Assembly: GCF_000182645.1 (NCBI RefSeq)
Contig: NZ_ACQA01000002.1
Coordinates: forward strand, 930,001-994,000
DNA from: Brucella intermedia LMG 3301
GTDB lineage: Bacteria > Pseudomonadota > Alphaproteobacteria > Rhizobiales > Rhizobiaceae
Direction of reading: 5' to 3'
DNA length: 64,000 bases
Part shown: positions 25,079 through 33,986 of the stretch, in pieces
Layout of the letters: each line of letters opens with the position of its first letter
Position numbering within the stretch: the stretch's first letter is position 1
Notes under the pieces: model-generated
The model's database searches: none
The model's input: only the letters and a program-made list of their open reading frames with translations
Told to the model about the DNA's origin: nothing
Made by a program: the position numbers and the translations under genes

Positions 25079-25915
25079 ATGATGGATTCCCCTGCCCCGT
25101 CACCGATCAGCGTTCCGGCAAATATCAAGGAATTCGAAGCGAAGCTGCTGGAGGTGTCCGACCGCTTGCCAAAGAGGCTCAAGCAGTGCGCCGATTTCGT
25201 TGCCGCCAATCAGGATCGTATCGCCGTGTCGACTGTCGCAGAGATGGCCGAAGGGGCAGGCGTGCAGAGTTCCGCCTTCATGCGGTTCTGCCAGATCATG
25301 GGCTTCTCCGGCTTTTCCGAAATGCAGAAGCTGTTCCGGGATTCCTATGCGGGTGGCTGGCCTGATTACTCGACCCGGTTGCAGCATTTGCGAGAAACCG
25401 CAACGGGTAGCGCCCCTGCCCTTCTTGCGGAGTTTGCCGAGGCCGGGCGCACCTCCCTCGAAGGTTTGCTGAAGACCATTGATCCAGAAGCACTCGAAAA
25501 GGCTGTTCAGCTTTTGGCGAGCGCGCATACAATCCATATCGTCGGAATCCGTCGCGCCTTTCCGGTCGCGAGCTATCTGGCTTACGCGCTGGAGAAAATG
25601 CACGTTCCCGCCATGCTGCACAGTGCCGTGGGCAAACTGGAAAACCTGCACGCTATTCGCGAAGGCGATGTGCTTCTGGCAATTACCTTTTCCCCCTACT
25701 CGCCGGAAACGGTCGCCATGGCTGAAACCGTCGCCGCGCGGGGCATTGACGTCGTCGGTATCACAGACACCTTTGTCAGCCCCATGAGCAAATCCGCCAA
25801 GCAGACACTGCTGGTTTCCGAAGTGGATTTCGGTGCATTTCGTTCGCTCTCCGCAACGCTTTGCCTGGCTATCGCACTTGCCGTCGCCGTAGGGACACTA
25901 AGGCAAAGCGACTGA
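25079..25915 (+). CDS. iolR: RpiR/MurR-family regulator, probable IolR
   Basis: A 278-residue regulator with an N-terminal HTH_6 DNA-binding domain (LPKRLKQCADFVAANQDRI, VSTVAEMAEGAGVQSSAFMRFCQIMGFSGFSEMQ) and a C-terminal SIS sugar-phosphate-binding domain (HTIHIVGIRRAFPVASYLA, LAITFSPYSPETVAMAE). Position between iolG and iolC makes it the likely inositol repressor, as IolR in Sinorhizobium meliloti, which responds to an inositol catabolite. AAAGG precedes two adjacent ATG codons at 25079 and 25082; either could be the start. Confidence 0.88.
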   Translation: MMDSPAPSPISVPANIKEFEAKLLEVSDRLPKRLKQCADFVAANQDRIAVSTVAEMAEGAGVQSSAFMRFCQIMGFSGFSEMQKLFRDSYAGGWPDYSTRLQHLRETATGSAPALLAEFAEAGRTSLEGLLKTIDPEALEKAVQLLASAHTIHIVGIRRAFPVASYLAYALEKMHVPAMLHSAVGKLENLHAIREGDVLLAITFSPYSPETVAMAETVAARGIDVVGITDTFVSPMSKSAKQTLLVSEVDFGAFRSLSATLCLAIALAVAVGTLRQSD

Positions 25916-25929
25916 CCTTCCCCTGCACA

Positions 25930-25987
25930 TTCCATTTTTCAGTTGAAATAGAATAATAAATCCATTTTAATCAAAAATGGAATAACT
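25930..25987. promoter_or_regulatory. Candidate IolR operators upstream of iolC
   Basis: TTCCATTTT at 25931, TAGAATAATAAA at 25949, and TCCATTTT (25961) paired with AAAATGGA (25974) lie within 60 bases. Their GGAATA/TAGAATA cores match the palindrome between iolG and iolR. Regulation of the iolCDEB operon from here is inferred. Confidence 0.5.
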
Positions 25988-26048
25988 GCTATGTGTCATG
26001 ATTCATGCACAGCCATGCAGCAATAAGAAAATACCGAGGGAGGATGGA

Positions 26049-27950
26049 GTGAAACGGCTCGACTTGATCACGATTGGCCGATCTTCGGTGGACCTGTATG
26101 GCGCGCAAGTGGGCGGCCTTCTGGAAGACATGGCCTCCTTCAACAAATATGTCGGTGGCTCCCCCACCAATATTGCAACCGGAACCGCGCGGCTTGGTCT
26201 CAAATCGGCGGTGATCACGCGTGTCGGCGATGAGCATATGGGGCGTTTTCTGCTGCGGGAACTGGAGCGGGAGGGCGTGGACACTCGGGGCATCGTTACC
26301 GACCCAGAGCGCCTGACTGCCCTGGTTATTCTCGGCATTCGCGACCAGCAGCATTTTCCCTTGATCTTCTATCGCGAAAATTGCGCCGACATGGCTTTAT
26401 GCGAGGACGATATCGATCCGGATTTCATCGCCGAAGCGGGCTGTGTGTTGGCAACCGGCACACATTTATCCCATCCGAAGACGGAAGCGGCGGTCCTGAA
26501 GGCAATTCGCCTCGCCCGTGGCAATGGCAGCCGCACGGCGCTTGATATAGACTATCGCCCCAATCTCTGGGGACTTTCCGGCCACGGTGACGGCGAAAAC
26601 CGTTTCATCGAATCCGCAGCCGTCACAGCCAAGCTGCAATCGACGCTTCATCTGTTTGATCTTGTCGTTGGAACAGAAGAGGAGTTCCATATCGCAGGCG
26701 GTTCGACTGATACGCTACAGGCACTGAAGGCGGTGCGTGATGTAACGAACGCAGCACTGGTCTGCAAACGCGGTCCGATGGGAGCGGTGGTTTTTGAAGG
26801 CGCGATTCCCGACAGTCTCGACGAGGGACAGAGCGGCGAAGGTTTTCCGATTGATGTTTTCAATGTGCTTGGGGCAGGCGACGGGTTCATGTCCGGACTT
26901 CTGCGCGGTTGGCTGAAGGACGAGGACTGGCCTACCAGCCTCAAATTCGCCAATGCCTGCGGCGCCTTTGCAGTCTCGCGGCATGGATGCACGCCAGCCT
27001 ATCCGAGCTGGGAAGAGCTTCAGTATTTTTTCCGCACTGGCATTCGCAACAAGGCTTTGCGCAAGGATGCGGCCCTGGAGCAGTTACATTGGTCCACCAA
27101 CCGGAGCGGCGGCTGGCCTCACATGCGCGTCTTTGCGTTCGACCACCGCATCCAGCTTGAAGAAATGGCCGCCGAAGCGGGTGTTTCAAGCGAAAAGATC
27201 GGAGAATTCAAACAGCTGTGCTTGGATGCTGCCTTGCAGGTGGCTGACGGGGCCAAGGGCTACGGCATATTATGCGATGGGCGGCTGGGCCGCGATGCTC
27301 TTTACAGGGCAGCAGGCACGGGCTTGTGGATCGGGCGCCCGACTGAATGGCCCGGTTCGCGTCCACTTAAACTGGAGCCGGAACTGGGACCCGACTGCGG
27401 CGGACTTGTGGAGTGGCCTGTCGAGAATGTCGTAAAATTACTATGCTTCTATCATCCAGATGACACGGCTGAGTTCAAGGCGCAGCAGGAAGAAACTGTT
27501 TCACGTCTTTTCGCAGCCGCCCGGCGTAACCGACTGGAATTCCTGCTCGAAATCATCCCGTCAAAAGCAGGAGCAGTCGATGACGATACGACAGCTCGTG
27601 TGATCGAGCGGTTCTACGAAATCGGGGTTTATCCCGACTGGTGGAAGCTCGAGCCTATGAAAACCAAAGCGGCCTGGGCCAATGCCTGTGACGCAATCAC
27701 ACGCAACGACCCACACACACGCGGCATCGTCGTCCTGGGACTGGACGCACCCGCCGAAGAACTGGAAGCCAGCCTTGCTATCGCTGCCGACTTCGACCTT
27801 GTCAAAGGTTTTGCGGTGGGGCGCACCATCTTTGGTGACGCGGCACGCAAATGGCTGAATGGTTCGATCAGCGACGATGAAGCAATTGCCGACATGGCTA
27901 CGCGCTATCGCAGCCTTTGCAACGTTTGGGACAGCGTGCGCAAATATTGA
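26049..27950 (+). CDS. iolC: IolC 5-dehydro-2-deoxygluconokinase fused to DUF2090 aldolase-like domain
   Basis: The N-terminal half is a PfkB kinase (KRLDLITIGRSSVDLYG, GGSPTNIATGTARLG, anion-hole NVLGAGDGFMSGLLRG) that phosphorylates 5-dehydro-2-deoxygluconate. From about residue 325 a DUF2090 domain follows (MRVFAFDHRIQLEEMA), an aldolase-like TIM barrel found fused to IolC in many proteobacteria; cleavage of the phosphorylated product (IolJ activity) is proposed. Length 633 residues. GTG 26049 is favoured because AGGGAGGATGGA precedes it; ATG 25998 has no ribosome binding site. It begins the iolCDEB operon. Confidence 0.9.
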   Translation: MKRLDLITIGRSSVDLYGAQVGGLLEDMASFNKYVGGSPTNIATGTARLGLKSAVITRVGDEHMGRFLLRELEREGVDTRGIVTDPERLTALVILGIRDQQHFPLIFYRENCADMALCEDDIDPDFIAEAGCVLATGTHLSHPKTEAAVLKAIRLARGNGSRTALDIDYRPNLWGLSGHGDGENRFIESAAVTAKLQSTLHLFDLVVGTEEEFHIAGGSTDTLQALKAVRDVTNAALVCKRGPMGAVVFEGAIPDSLDEGQSGEGFPIDVFNVLGAGDGFMSGLLRGWLKDEDWPTSLKFANACGAFAVSRHGCTPAYPSWEELQYFFRTGIRNKALRKDAALEQLHWSTNRSGGWPHMRVFAFDHRIQLEEMAAEAGVSSEKIGEFKQLCLDAALQVADGAKGYGILCDGRLGRDALYRAAGTGLWIGRPTEWPGSRPLKLEPELGPDCGGLVEWPVENVVKLLCFYHPDDTAEFKAQQEETVSRLFAAARRNRLEFLLEIIPSKAGAVDDDTTARVIERFYEIGVYPDWWKLEPMKTKAAWANACDAITRNDPHTRGIVVLGLDAPAEELEASLAIAADFDLVKGFAVGRTIFGDAARKWLNGSISDDEAIADMATRYRSLCNVWDSVRKY

Positions 27951-27982
27951 GTTCGTTCTGCCGGGAGGACGCTGGAGGAGCT

Positions 27983-29806
27983 ATGAAAACTATTCGATTG
28001 ACCGCCGCACAAGCATTGGTGCGCTATCTCGCAAACCAGCTGACGCCGGAAGGGGAGACTTTTATCGCGGGTGTCTGGGCTATTTTCGGCCATGGGAATG
28101 TGGCCGGGCTTGGAGAAGCACTCCATGGCATTCGCGAAGAATTACCCACGTGGCGAGGCCACAATGAACAGACAATGGCCCATGCAGCCATTGCCTATAC
28201 CAAGCAGCTTGGCCGCAAACGCGCTTGCGCTGTCACCTCCTCCATCGGCCCCGGAGCGACGAATATGGTCACGGCAGCTGCCCTTGCCCATGTAAATCGC
28301 CTGCCCGTCCTTCTCATTCCCGGTGATGTCTTTGCCAATCGCGGCCCTGATCCCGTCTTGCAGCAGATCGAAGACTTCAACGACGGCACCATGACCGTGA
28401 ATGACTGTTTTCGTCCGGTTAGCCGCTATTTCGACAGGATCACCCGGCCGGAACAGCTTCTCACCGCCCTGCCTCGTGCGTTCCGCACAATGACCGATCC
28501 TGCCGATTGCGGGCCGGTGACGCTCGCCTTTTGCCAGGATGTACAGACGGAAGCCTATGACTGGCCGGAAGAATTCTTTGAACAGAAAGTCTGGCACTGG
28601 CGTCGTCCGCCACCGGACGAAAACGAACTGAACAGCGCAGCCACGGCGATCCAGGCAGCGCTTAAACCTATTATCGTCGCAGGCGGTGGTGTACATTATT
28701 CCGGCGCCCACGAAGCGTTGCGCAATTTTGCCGAAGCGCACGGCATTCCGGTCATCGAAACGCAGGCTGGCAAATCGGCCCTGCCGTGGGATCACCCGCT
28801 CAATTTCGGCCCGGTCGGCGTAACCGGGGCAGACAGCGCCAATGCGATCGCGGCCGAAGCCGATCTCGTGATCGGTGTCGGCACGCGCTTTCAGGATTTC
28901 ACAACCGGATCATGGGCGCTGTTCAAGCACCCCGGCCACAAGCTCCTCTCGCTCAATGTCCAGCCCTATGATGGCTCCAAGCATGGTTCGCTTCCATTGG
29001 TTGCCGATGCAAGGATCGGCCTTGAAACGCTCTCGAAGGCAATCGGCAGCTATAAGCGCCAACCCGTCAATGCCGCATTGAAAGAGAAATGGTTTGCCGC
29101 AGCAGACAATTTCACTGCTGCCCCCAGCGACGGCAATGCCTTGCCGACCGATATGCAGGTGATTGGCGCGGTACAGCGTCAGGCACGGGAAAACACTGTC
29201 GTCATGTGTGCGGCCGGAACGATGCCCGGAGAGCTCCATCAACTCTGGAAGGCTGGTCGCCCCATGTCCTATCATATGGAATACGGTTTCTCCTGCATGG
29301 GTTATGAAATTGCTGGCGGCCTTGGCATCAAGATGGCCGAACCGGACCGCGACGTCATCGTGATGGTTGGCGACGGCTCCTACATGATGGCCAATTCCGA
29401 ACTCGCCACAGCCGTCATGATGGGGCAGAAGATCACTGTCGTGATCACAGACAATCGCGGTTTCGGCTGCATCAACCGGCTTCAGATGGCGACCGGCGGC
29501 GCCGAGTTCAACAACCTGCTCGACCATGCCGCGCATGTTAATCCATCGAAGATCGATTTCGCTGCCCACGCCGGAGCGATGGGCGCGGATACGAAGAAAG
29601 CAGGATCGATCCGCGAGCTGGAACATGCCCTTGCCGAAGCCCGCAACAGTCCGCGCACGACAGTCGTCATTATCGACACCGACCCCTACCCGACGCCTGA
29701 AACCGGTGGATGGTGGTGGGATGTTGCCGTGCCGGAAGTCTCGGAGCGCGAACAGGTGCGCGCTGCCCGTAAAGATTACGAAGCCAAGCTCAAAGAAAGA
29801 AACTGA
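27983..29806 (+). CDS. iolD: 3D-(3,5/4)-trihydroxycyclohexane-1,2-dione hydrolase IolD
   Basis: Thiamine-diphosphate enzyme that opens the ring of the diketo intermediate to 5-deoxyglucuronate. The 607-residue sequence has the catalytic Glu region GHNEQTMAHAAIAYTKQ, the central domain, and a C-terminal ThDP motif GDGSYMMANSEL through ITVVITDNRGFGC. GGAGGAG just before ATG 27983 fixes the start. It follows iolC by 32 bases and precedes iolE by 3, all one operon. Confidence 0.95.
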   Translation: MKTIRLTAAQALVRYLANQLTPEGETFIAGVWAIFGHGNVAGLGEALHGIREELPTWRGHNEQTMAHAAIAYTKQLGRKRACAVTSSIGPGATNMVTAAALAHVNRLPVLLIPGDVFANRGPDPVLQQIEDFNDGTMTVNDCFRPVSRYFDRITRPEQLLTALPRAFRTMTDPADCGPVTLAFCQDVQTEAYDWPEEFFEQKVWHWRRPPPDENELNSAATAIQAALKPIIVAGGGVHYSGAHEALRNFAEAHGIPVIETQAGKSALPWDHPLNFGPVGVTGADSANAIAAEADLVIGVGTRFQDFTTGSWALFKHPGHKLLSLNVQPYDGSKHGSLPLVADARIGLETLSKAIGSYKRQPVNAALKEKWFAAADNFTAAPSDGNALPTDMQVIGAVQRQARENTVVMCAAGTMPGELHQLWKAGRPMSYHMEYGFSCMGYEIAGGLGIKMAEPDRDVIVMVGDGSYMMANSELATAVMMGQKITVVITDNRGFGCINRLQMATGGAEFNNLLDHAAHVNPSKIDFAAHAGAMGADTKKAGSIRELEHALAEARNSPRTTVVIIDTDPYPTPETGGWWWDVAVPEVSEREQVRAARKDYEAKLKERN

Positions 29807-29809
29807 CCG

Positions 29810-30712
29810 ATGATCCTCTATGGCACCAATCCAATTGCCTGGTCGAACGACGATGATCGCAGCCTCGGCGCGTACATCACCCTGGATCAATGCCTCGATG
29901 AAACCACCAAAATCGGCTTCGACGGGATCGAGAAAGGTCATAAGTTTCCGCAGGAAGCCGACGCTCTTAAAGCCGTGCTCGAGCCCCGCAGGCTTCGCTA
30001 CGTATCGGGCTGGCATTCACTCAATCTGTTGGTGAATTCCGTCGAAGAAGAAAAGAAGGCCATGCAGCCTGCGCTCGATCTTCTGAAGGCGATGGGTTCG
30101 AAGGTCATCATCGTTTGCGAAACCTCGAACGCCATTCATGGTGACAACGACAAGCCGCTATCCGAGCGTCCGGTCCTGGAAGAAGCGCGCTGGGAAGAAT
30201 TTGGGACGGGCGTCGAAGCACTGGCAGAATTTGCCGCGGCCCAAGGTATCGCGCTTGTCTACCATCATCACATGGGAACGGTAGTGCAGAGCGAAGACGA
30301 GATTGATCTTCTGATGCAGCATACCGGGCCGCACACGAAGCTCCTTCTCGATACCGGCCATTGCCTGTTCGGCGGTGGTGATCCGGAACAGGTTGCCAAA
30401 AAGCATATGGGCCGCGTCGGTCATATCCACGCCAAGAACGTTCGTCCGGCGATAGCTACCGAGGTACGGGACCAGAGCTTGTCTTTTCTGGAGGGAGTTC
30501 GTCGCGGTGTATTCACTGTTCCCGGCGATGCAGAGGGCGGCGTAGACTTCACGTCTGTGCTGAAAGTCGCGGCTGACAAAGCCTATCAGGGCTGGCTGGT
30601 GATCGAAGCCGAACAGGACCCGGAAGTTCGCAATCCATACCAGTATCAGTCACTCGGGTTGAAATCACTGAAATCATTCGCACGTGAAGCAGGGCTCGAC
30701 AAAGGAGACTGA
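29810..30712 (+). CDS. iolE: Myo-inosose-2 dehydratase IolE
   Basis: Dehydrates 2-keto-myo-inositol to the trihydroxycyclohexanedione used by IolD. A 300-residue TIM barrel of the xylose-isomerase-like/AP endonuclease 2 family, with metal-ligand segments [35 protein letters not shown] and [10 protein letters not shown], and a closing [10 protein letters not shown]. It starts 3 bases after the iolD stop and ends 3 bases before iolB, so translation is tightly coupled. Confidence 0.95.
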   Translation: MILYGTNPIAWSNDDDRSLGAYITLDQCLDETTKIGFDGIEKGHKFPQEADALKAVLEPRRLRYVSGWHSLNLLVNSVEEEKKAMQPALDLLKAMGSKVIIVCETSNAIHGDNDKPLSERPVLEEARWEEFGTGVEALAEFAAAQGIALVYHHHMGTVVQSEDEIDLLMQHTGPHTKLLLDTGHCLFGGGDPEQVAKKHMGRVGHIHAKNVRPAIATEVRDQSLSFLEGVRRGVFTVPGDAEGGVDFTSVLKVAADKAYQGWLVIEAEQDPEVRNPYQYQSLGLKSLKSFAREAGLDKGD

Positions 30713-30715
30713 GAC

Positions 30716-31525
30716 ATGGCCAATTTGTTGCGCAAGCCCAAGGGCACGCATGGAAAGGTCCACGACATCCCCCCTGAAAGTGCCGAATGGGGGTATGTCG
30801 GATTCGGGCTCTATCGTCTAAAGCCCGGTGAGAGTGCATCCGAAAAGACCGGATCGACCGAAGTGATCCTGGTCCTTGTGGAAGGCAAAGCGAAGATTTC
30901 CGCCTCCGGCGAGGATTTCGGTGAGATAGGCGAACGCATGAATGTGTTCGAGAAACTGCCGCCGCACTGCCTCTATGTGCCTGCTGAAAGCGACTGGCGC
31001 GCGACTGCCACGACAGATTGCGTTCTGGCGATCTGCACCGCGCCGGGCAAACCCGGCCGCAAGGCACAGAAGCTTGGGCCGGAAAGTCTGACACTGGAGC
31101 AGCGCGGAAAAGGCGCCAACACCCGCTTCATCCACAATATTGCGATGGAAGACCGGGATGTTGCCGACAGCCTTCTTGTTACCGAGGTCTTCACACCACA
31201 GGGAAACTGGTCATCCTATCCTCCCCACAGACATGACGAAGACAATTTTCCCGACATGACCTATCTGGAAGAGACCTATTATCACCGTCTCAATCCGGCG
31301 CAGGGTTTTGGCTTCCAGCGTGTCTTCACCGAAGACGGAAGCCTTGATGAAACCATGGCGGTCGCGGATGGAGATGTCGTGCTTGTTCCAAAAGGCCATC
31401 ACCCATGTGGCGCACCCTACGGCTATGAGATGTATTATCTCAATGTGATGGCCGGTCCCTTGCGCAAATGGCGGTTCAAGAACCACCCCGATCATGACTG
31501 GATTTTCCAACGGGACAACTCCTGA
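30716..31525 (+). CDS. iolB: 5-deoxy-glucuronate isomerase IolB
   Basis: Converts 5-deoxyglucuronate to 5-dehydro-2-deoxygluconate, the substrate of IolC. The 269-residue bicupin (IolB/KduI family) shows metal-binding PPHRHDEDNFPDMTYLEETYYHRL and the second cupin strand VLVPKGHHPCGAPYGYEMYYLNVM. It closes the iolCDEB operon. IolA, which finishes the pathway, and an inositol transporter are not in this window. Confidence 0.95.
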   Translation: MANLLRKPKGTHGKVHDIPPESAEWGYVGFGLYRLKPGESASEKTGSTEVILVLVEGKAKISASGEDFGEIGERMNVFEKLPPHCLYVPAESDWRATATTDCVLAICTAPGKPGRKAQKLGPESLTLEQRGKGANTRFIHNIAMEDRDVADSLLVTEVFTPQGNWSSYPPHRHDEDNFPDMTYLEETYYHRLNPAQGFGFQRVFTEDGSLDETMAVADGDVVLVPKGHHPCGAPYGYEMYYLNVMAGPLRKWRFKNHPDHDWIFQRDNS

Positions 31526-31609
31526 TCCTCCTTAGGAAACTGACCGACTCGTGTAAGCTTTCGGCAAGTCCGTAGAAGACTTGCCGATTTGTTTTTGGAG
31601 GAGATCCCA

Positions 31610-32053
31610 TTGAGTGGGCGTGTCCGTTTTCAGCTTTCGTCCGCTGTCTTTGTCATTCTGGCGCGCGGAGCAGAAATCTGCATGTTGCAGCGGAAAGCGA
31701 CGGGATGGATGGACGGTTCATTCAGCCTTCCTGCAGGGGGACTTGATGGGGGCGAAACAATCCGCGCCGCAGCCATTCGCGAAGCGTTTGAGGAGACGGG
31801 CGTGGTCATCGCGCCGGAATCTCTGAAATCAGTCCACACCTTGCATAGCCTGACGGCTGGCAGCCCGTGGATAGGCCATTTCTTCCGCACCGAGGAATGG
31901 GCAGGCACCCCCGCGCTATGCGAGCCGGACAAGCACGCCAATCTCCAATGGAAACATCTGGACAATCTCCCGGAAAACACCATTCCCTATGTCCGGCAGG
32001 CGCTTCTCAGCGCCGCCGGAGGCGAACCCTATTCAGAATATGGCTGGGAATAA
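31610..32053 (+). CDS. Nudix hydrolase
   Basis: A 147-residue nucleoside-diphosphate-X hydrolase with a complete Nudix box, GGLDGGETIRAAAIREAFEETGV (split here as G...REAFEETG), including the metal-binding REAFEE core. It probably cleans up oxidised or aberrant nucleotides or another pyrophosphate; substrate unknown. TTG 31610 is the likely start because GGAGGAG lies 6 bases before it; an earlier TTG at 31589 overlaps that site. It lies 84 bases after iolB with an independent ribosome binding site. Confidence 0.88.
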   Translation: MSGRVRFQLSSAVFVILARGAEICMLQRKATGWMDGSFSLPAGGLDGGETIRAAAIREAFEETGVVIAPESLKSVHTLHSLTAGSPWIGHFFRTEEWAGTPALCEPDKHANLQWKHLDNLPENTIPYVRQALLSAAGGEPYSEYGWE

Positions 32054-32077
32054 GCGCCAATACGCCGGGACTATCAG

Positions 32078-32878
32078 TCAGAGACCGGCCACTTTCTTGA
32101 GATCATCAACCGCACCGGGTGCAGCCACGAAAACCTTGTTGCCCTTGGTAAGCTTTTCTCCATCGACTGGGAAAGGATGCGCATAACCGCCGGCCTCACG
32201 CACGAGGCAAAACCCAGCCATGCAATCCCAGGCATGCATGTAGGGTTCATAATAGCCCACCAACCGGCCAGCCGCGACATAGGCTATCATCAGCGCGCCC
32301 GAACCATTGCGAATAAAGGTCCCACCCGCCTCCAGCAGATCTTCCACGATTTTGGCCACGAGTTGCGGCGTCACATAGTTGTTGGCACCGATACCCGTCA
32401 CCGAATTGCGGATCGTGCGGCTTGGATCGAGAACCAGCTTCTTGCCATCAAGTGTTGCGCCCAAGCCTTTTGCCGAGGCATAGAGTTCGTCAAAGCACGG
32501 GGCTTGGATTACGCCGATGACGGGCTCTCCGTCTTTCAGAACGGCAATGGAAACGCACCAGTTCGGCATGCCGTTGACAAAAGGGCTGGTGCCATCAATC
32601 GGGTCGACGACCCAGGTGTAACCTGACGTACCCTCGTTCAGCCCGTATTCCTCTCCCAGAAAGCCATCTTGCGGAAAGATTTCCGACACACGGGTGCGAA
32701 TGAGCTTTTCGACGTCCCTGTCAGCAATCGATACCACATCCTGAGGGTCGCGCTTGGTTTCGATAACCAGCGTTTCACGTCGTTTGAAATAGTCGAGAGC
32801 CTTGGCGCCCGCTTCGCGCGCTATCTTTTCGGCAAGCGCCAGCCGCGCTTCTAGTTCCGGTCCGGGATGGGAAGTCAT
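32078..32878 (-). CDS. Inositol monophosphatase-family phosphatase
   Basis: A 266-residue Mg2+-dependent phosphatase. Motifs: GEEYG near residue 78, WVVDPIDGTSPFVNG near residue 90, and HAWDCMAGFCLVREAGG near residue 212, the full IMPase metal site. ATG 32878 gives the normal length; the frame is open to 33088 but that overlaps the ATPase gene. It is 46 bases downstream of an AfuC-like ATPase on the same strand, so it is the fourth gene of that operon. A role in removing phosphate from the imported compound is inferred; histidinol-phosphatase or bisphosphate nucleotidase activity is also possible. Confidence 0.87.
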   Translation of the reverse strand: MTSHPGPELEARLALAEKIAREAGAKALDYFKRRETLVIETKRDPQDVVSIADRDVEKLIRTRVSEIFPQDGFLGEEYGLNEGTSGYTWVVDPIDGTSPFVNGMPNWCVSIAVLKDGEPVIGVIQAPCFDELYASAKGLGATLDGKKLVLDPSRTIRNSVTGIGANNYVTPQLVAKIVEDLLEAGGTFIRNGSGALMIAYVAAGRLVGYYEPYMHAWDCMAGFCLVREAGGYAHPFPVDGEKLTKGNKVFVAAPGAVDDLKKVAGL

Positions 32879-32924
32879 GTTGGTTTTCCGATGAGAGATA
32901 AGGAGAGGCGCGACGTTTCTGCGC

Positions 32925-33986
32925 CTATTGATTGATAATGGCAAGCCCGCGCGATTCGAACTCGATAGAGACATCGGTTTGTGGCGGCAGAGCCTCTTCG
33001 ACCGCCGGATCGACAATGAAAAGCTTGCCGTGCTCGGTCTCGATTTCATATTCAATATGATCGCCAAGATAGGCTGAATGCGCGACACGTCCCGGGAAGC
33101 CGCCGCCGGCCCGCGGCTGTAAGCTCACGGCATTGGGACGGATTGCGAGCTGCGCCGGCCCCGGCCGAGCGTGGGGGGCAGCGACGCGGTGGATCAGGCC
33201 ACCCACACGAATGACCGCTTCACCTCCATCCGCCGTCACTACCTCACATGGCACAACATTCGCCTCCCCCATGAAGTCCGCGATGAAAGCGGAGGCCGGT
33301 GTTTCATAGAGATCACGCGGGCTTCCCTTCTGGGCGATGTTGCCTTCCTTCATGACGATGATCGTGTCGGAAACGGCAAGCGCCTCGTCCTGATCGTGTG
33401 TCACATAGACGGCAGTAAAGCCGAGCCGCTGCTGCAACTCCCGAATTTCGGTCCGCACCCGGCGCCGCAACCGGGCGTCGAGGTTTGAAAGCGGTTCATC
33501 CAGAAGCAGAACCTGTGGTTCCAGCACGAGAGCGCGGGCCACGGCCACGCGCTGCTGCTGCCCACCCGAGAGTTCGGCAGGTAGGCGATGCCCCATTCCT
33601 GCAAGACCGACGAGCTTGAGCCCCTCTTCCGCACGTTCGCGCGCTTCGGCCTTTTTCAAGCCCGAGGACTCCAGGCCGTAGGCCACATTGTCGAGCGAAC
33701 TCATATGCGGGAAGAGTGCATAGGACTGGAAGACCATCGAAACGTCGCGCTCGTTGGCCGGCAGATTGGTCACGTCCTTGCCGCCGATCAGGATACGGCC
33801 GGACGTTGGGTGTTCGAGTCCGGCCAGCAGCCGCAATGTCGTCGTCTTGCCGCAACCGGACGGGCCCAGGAGCGTCACTAACGTTCCCGGCTCGACAGTC
33901 AGGGACAGATCGGGCAAGGCAGTAAAATTACCGAACTTCTTGGTGACATTTTCAAATGTAACGGAGCCGGGACGGATCGCAGTCAT
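32925..33986 (-). CDS. ABC transporter ATP-binding protein (AfuC/FbpC-like)
   Basis: A 353-residue ATPase with Walker A GPSGCGKTT, signature ELSGGQQQRVAVARAL, Walker B VLLLDEPLSNLDA, switch VTHDQDEALAV, and a C-terminal TOBE domain. It overlaps the upstream permease gene in an ATGA, so the two are coupled. Usually annotated as ferric iron transport from similarity to FbpC, but the binding protein of this operon points to a phosphorylated organic substrate. Confidence 0.88.
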   Translation of the reverse strand: MTAIRPGSVTFENVTKKFGNFTALPDLSLTVEPGTLVTLLGPSGCGKTTTLRLLAGLEHPTSGRILIGGKDVTNLPANERDVSMVFQSYALFPHMSSLDNVAYGLESSGLKKAEARERAEEGLKLVGLAGMGHRLPAELSGGQQQRVAVARALVLEPQVLLLDEPLSNLDARLRRRVRTEIRELQQRLGFTAVYVTHDQDEALAVSDTIIVMKEGNIAQKGSPRDLYETPASAFIADFMGEANVVPCEVVTADGGEAVIRVGGLIHRVAAPHARPGPAQLAIRPNAVSLQPRAGGGFPGRVAHSAYLGDHIEYEIETEHGKLFIVDPAVEEALPPQTDVSIEFESRGLAIINQ

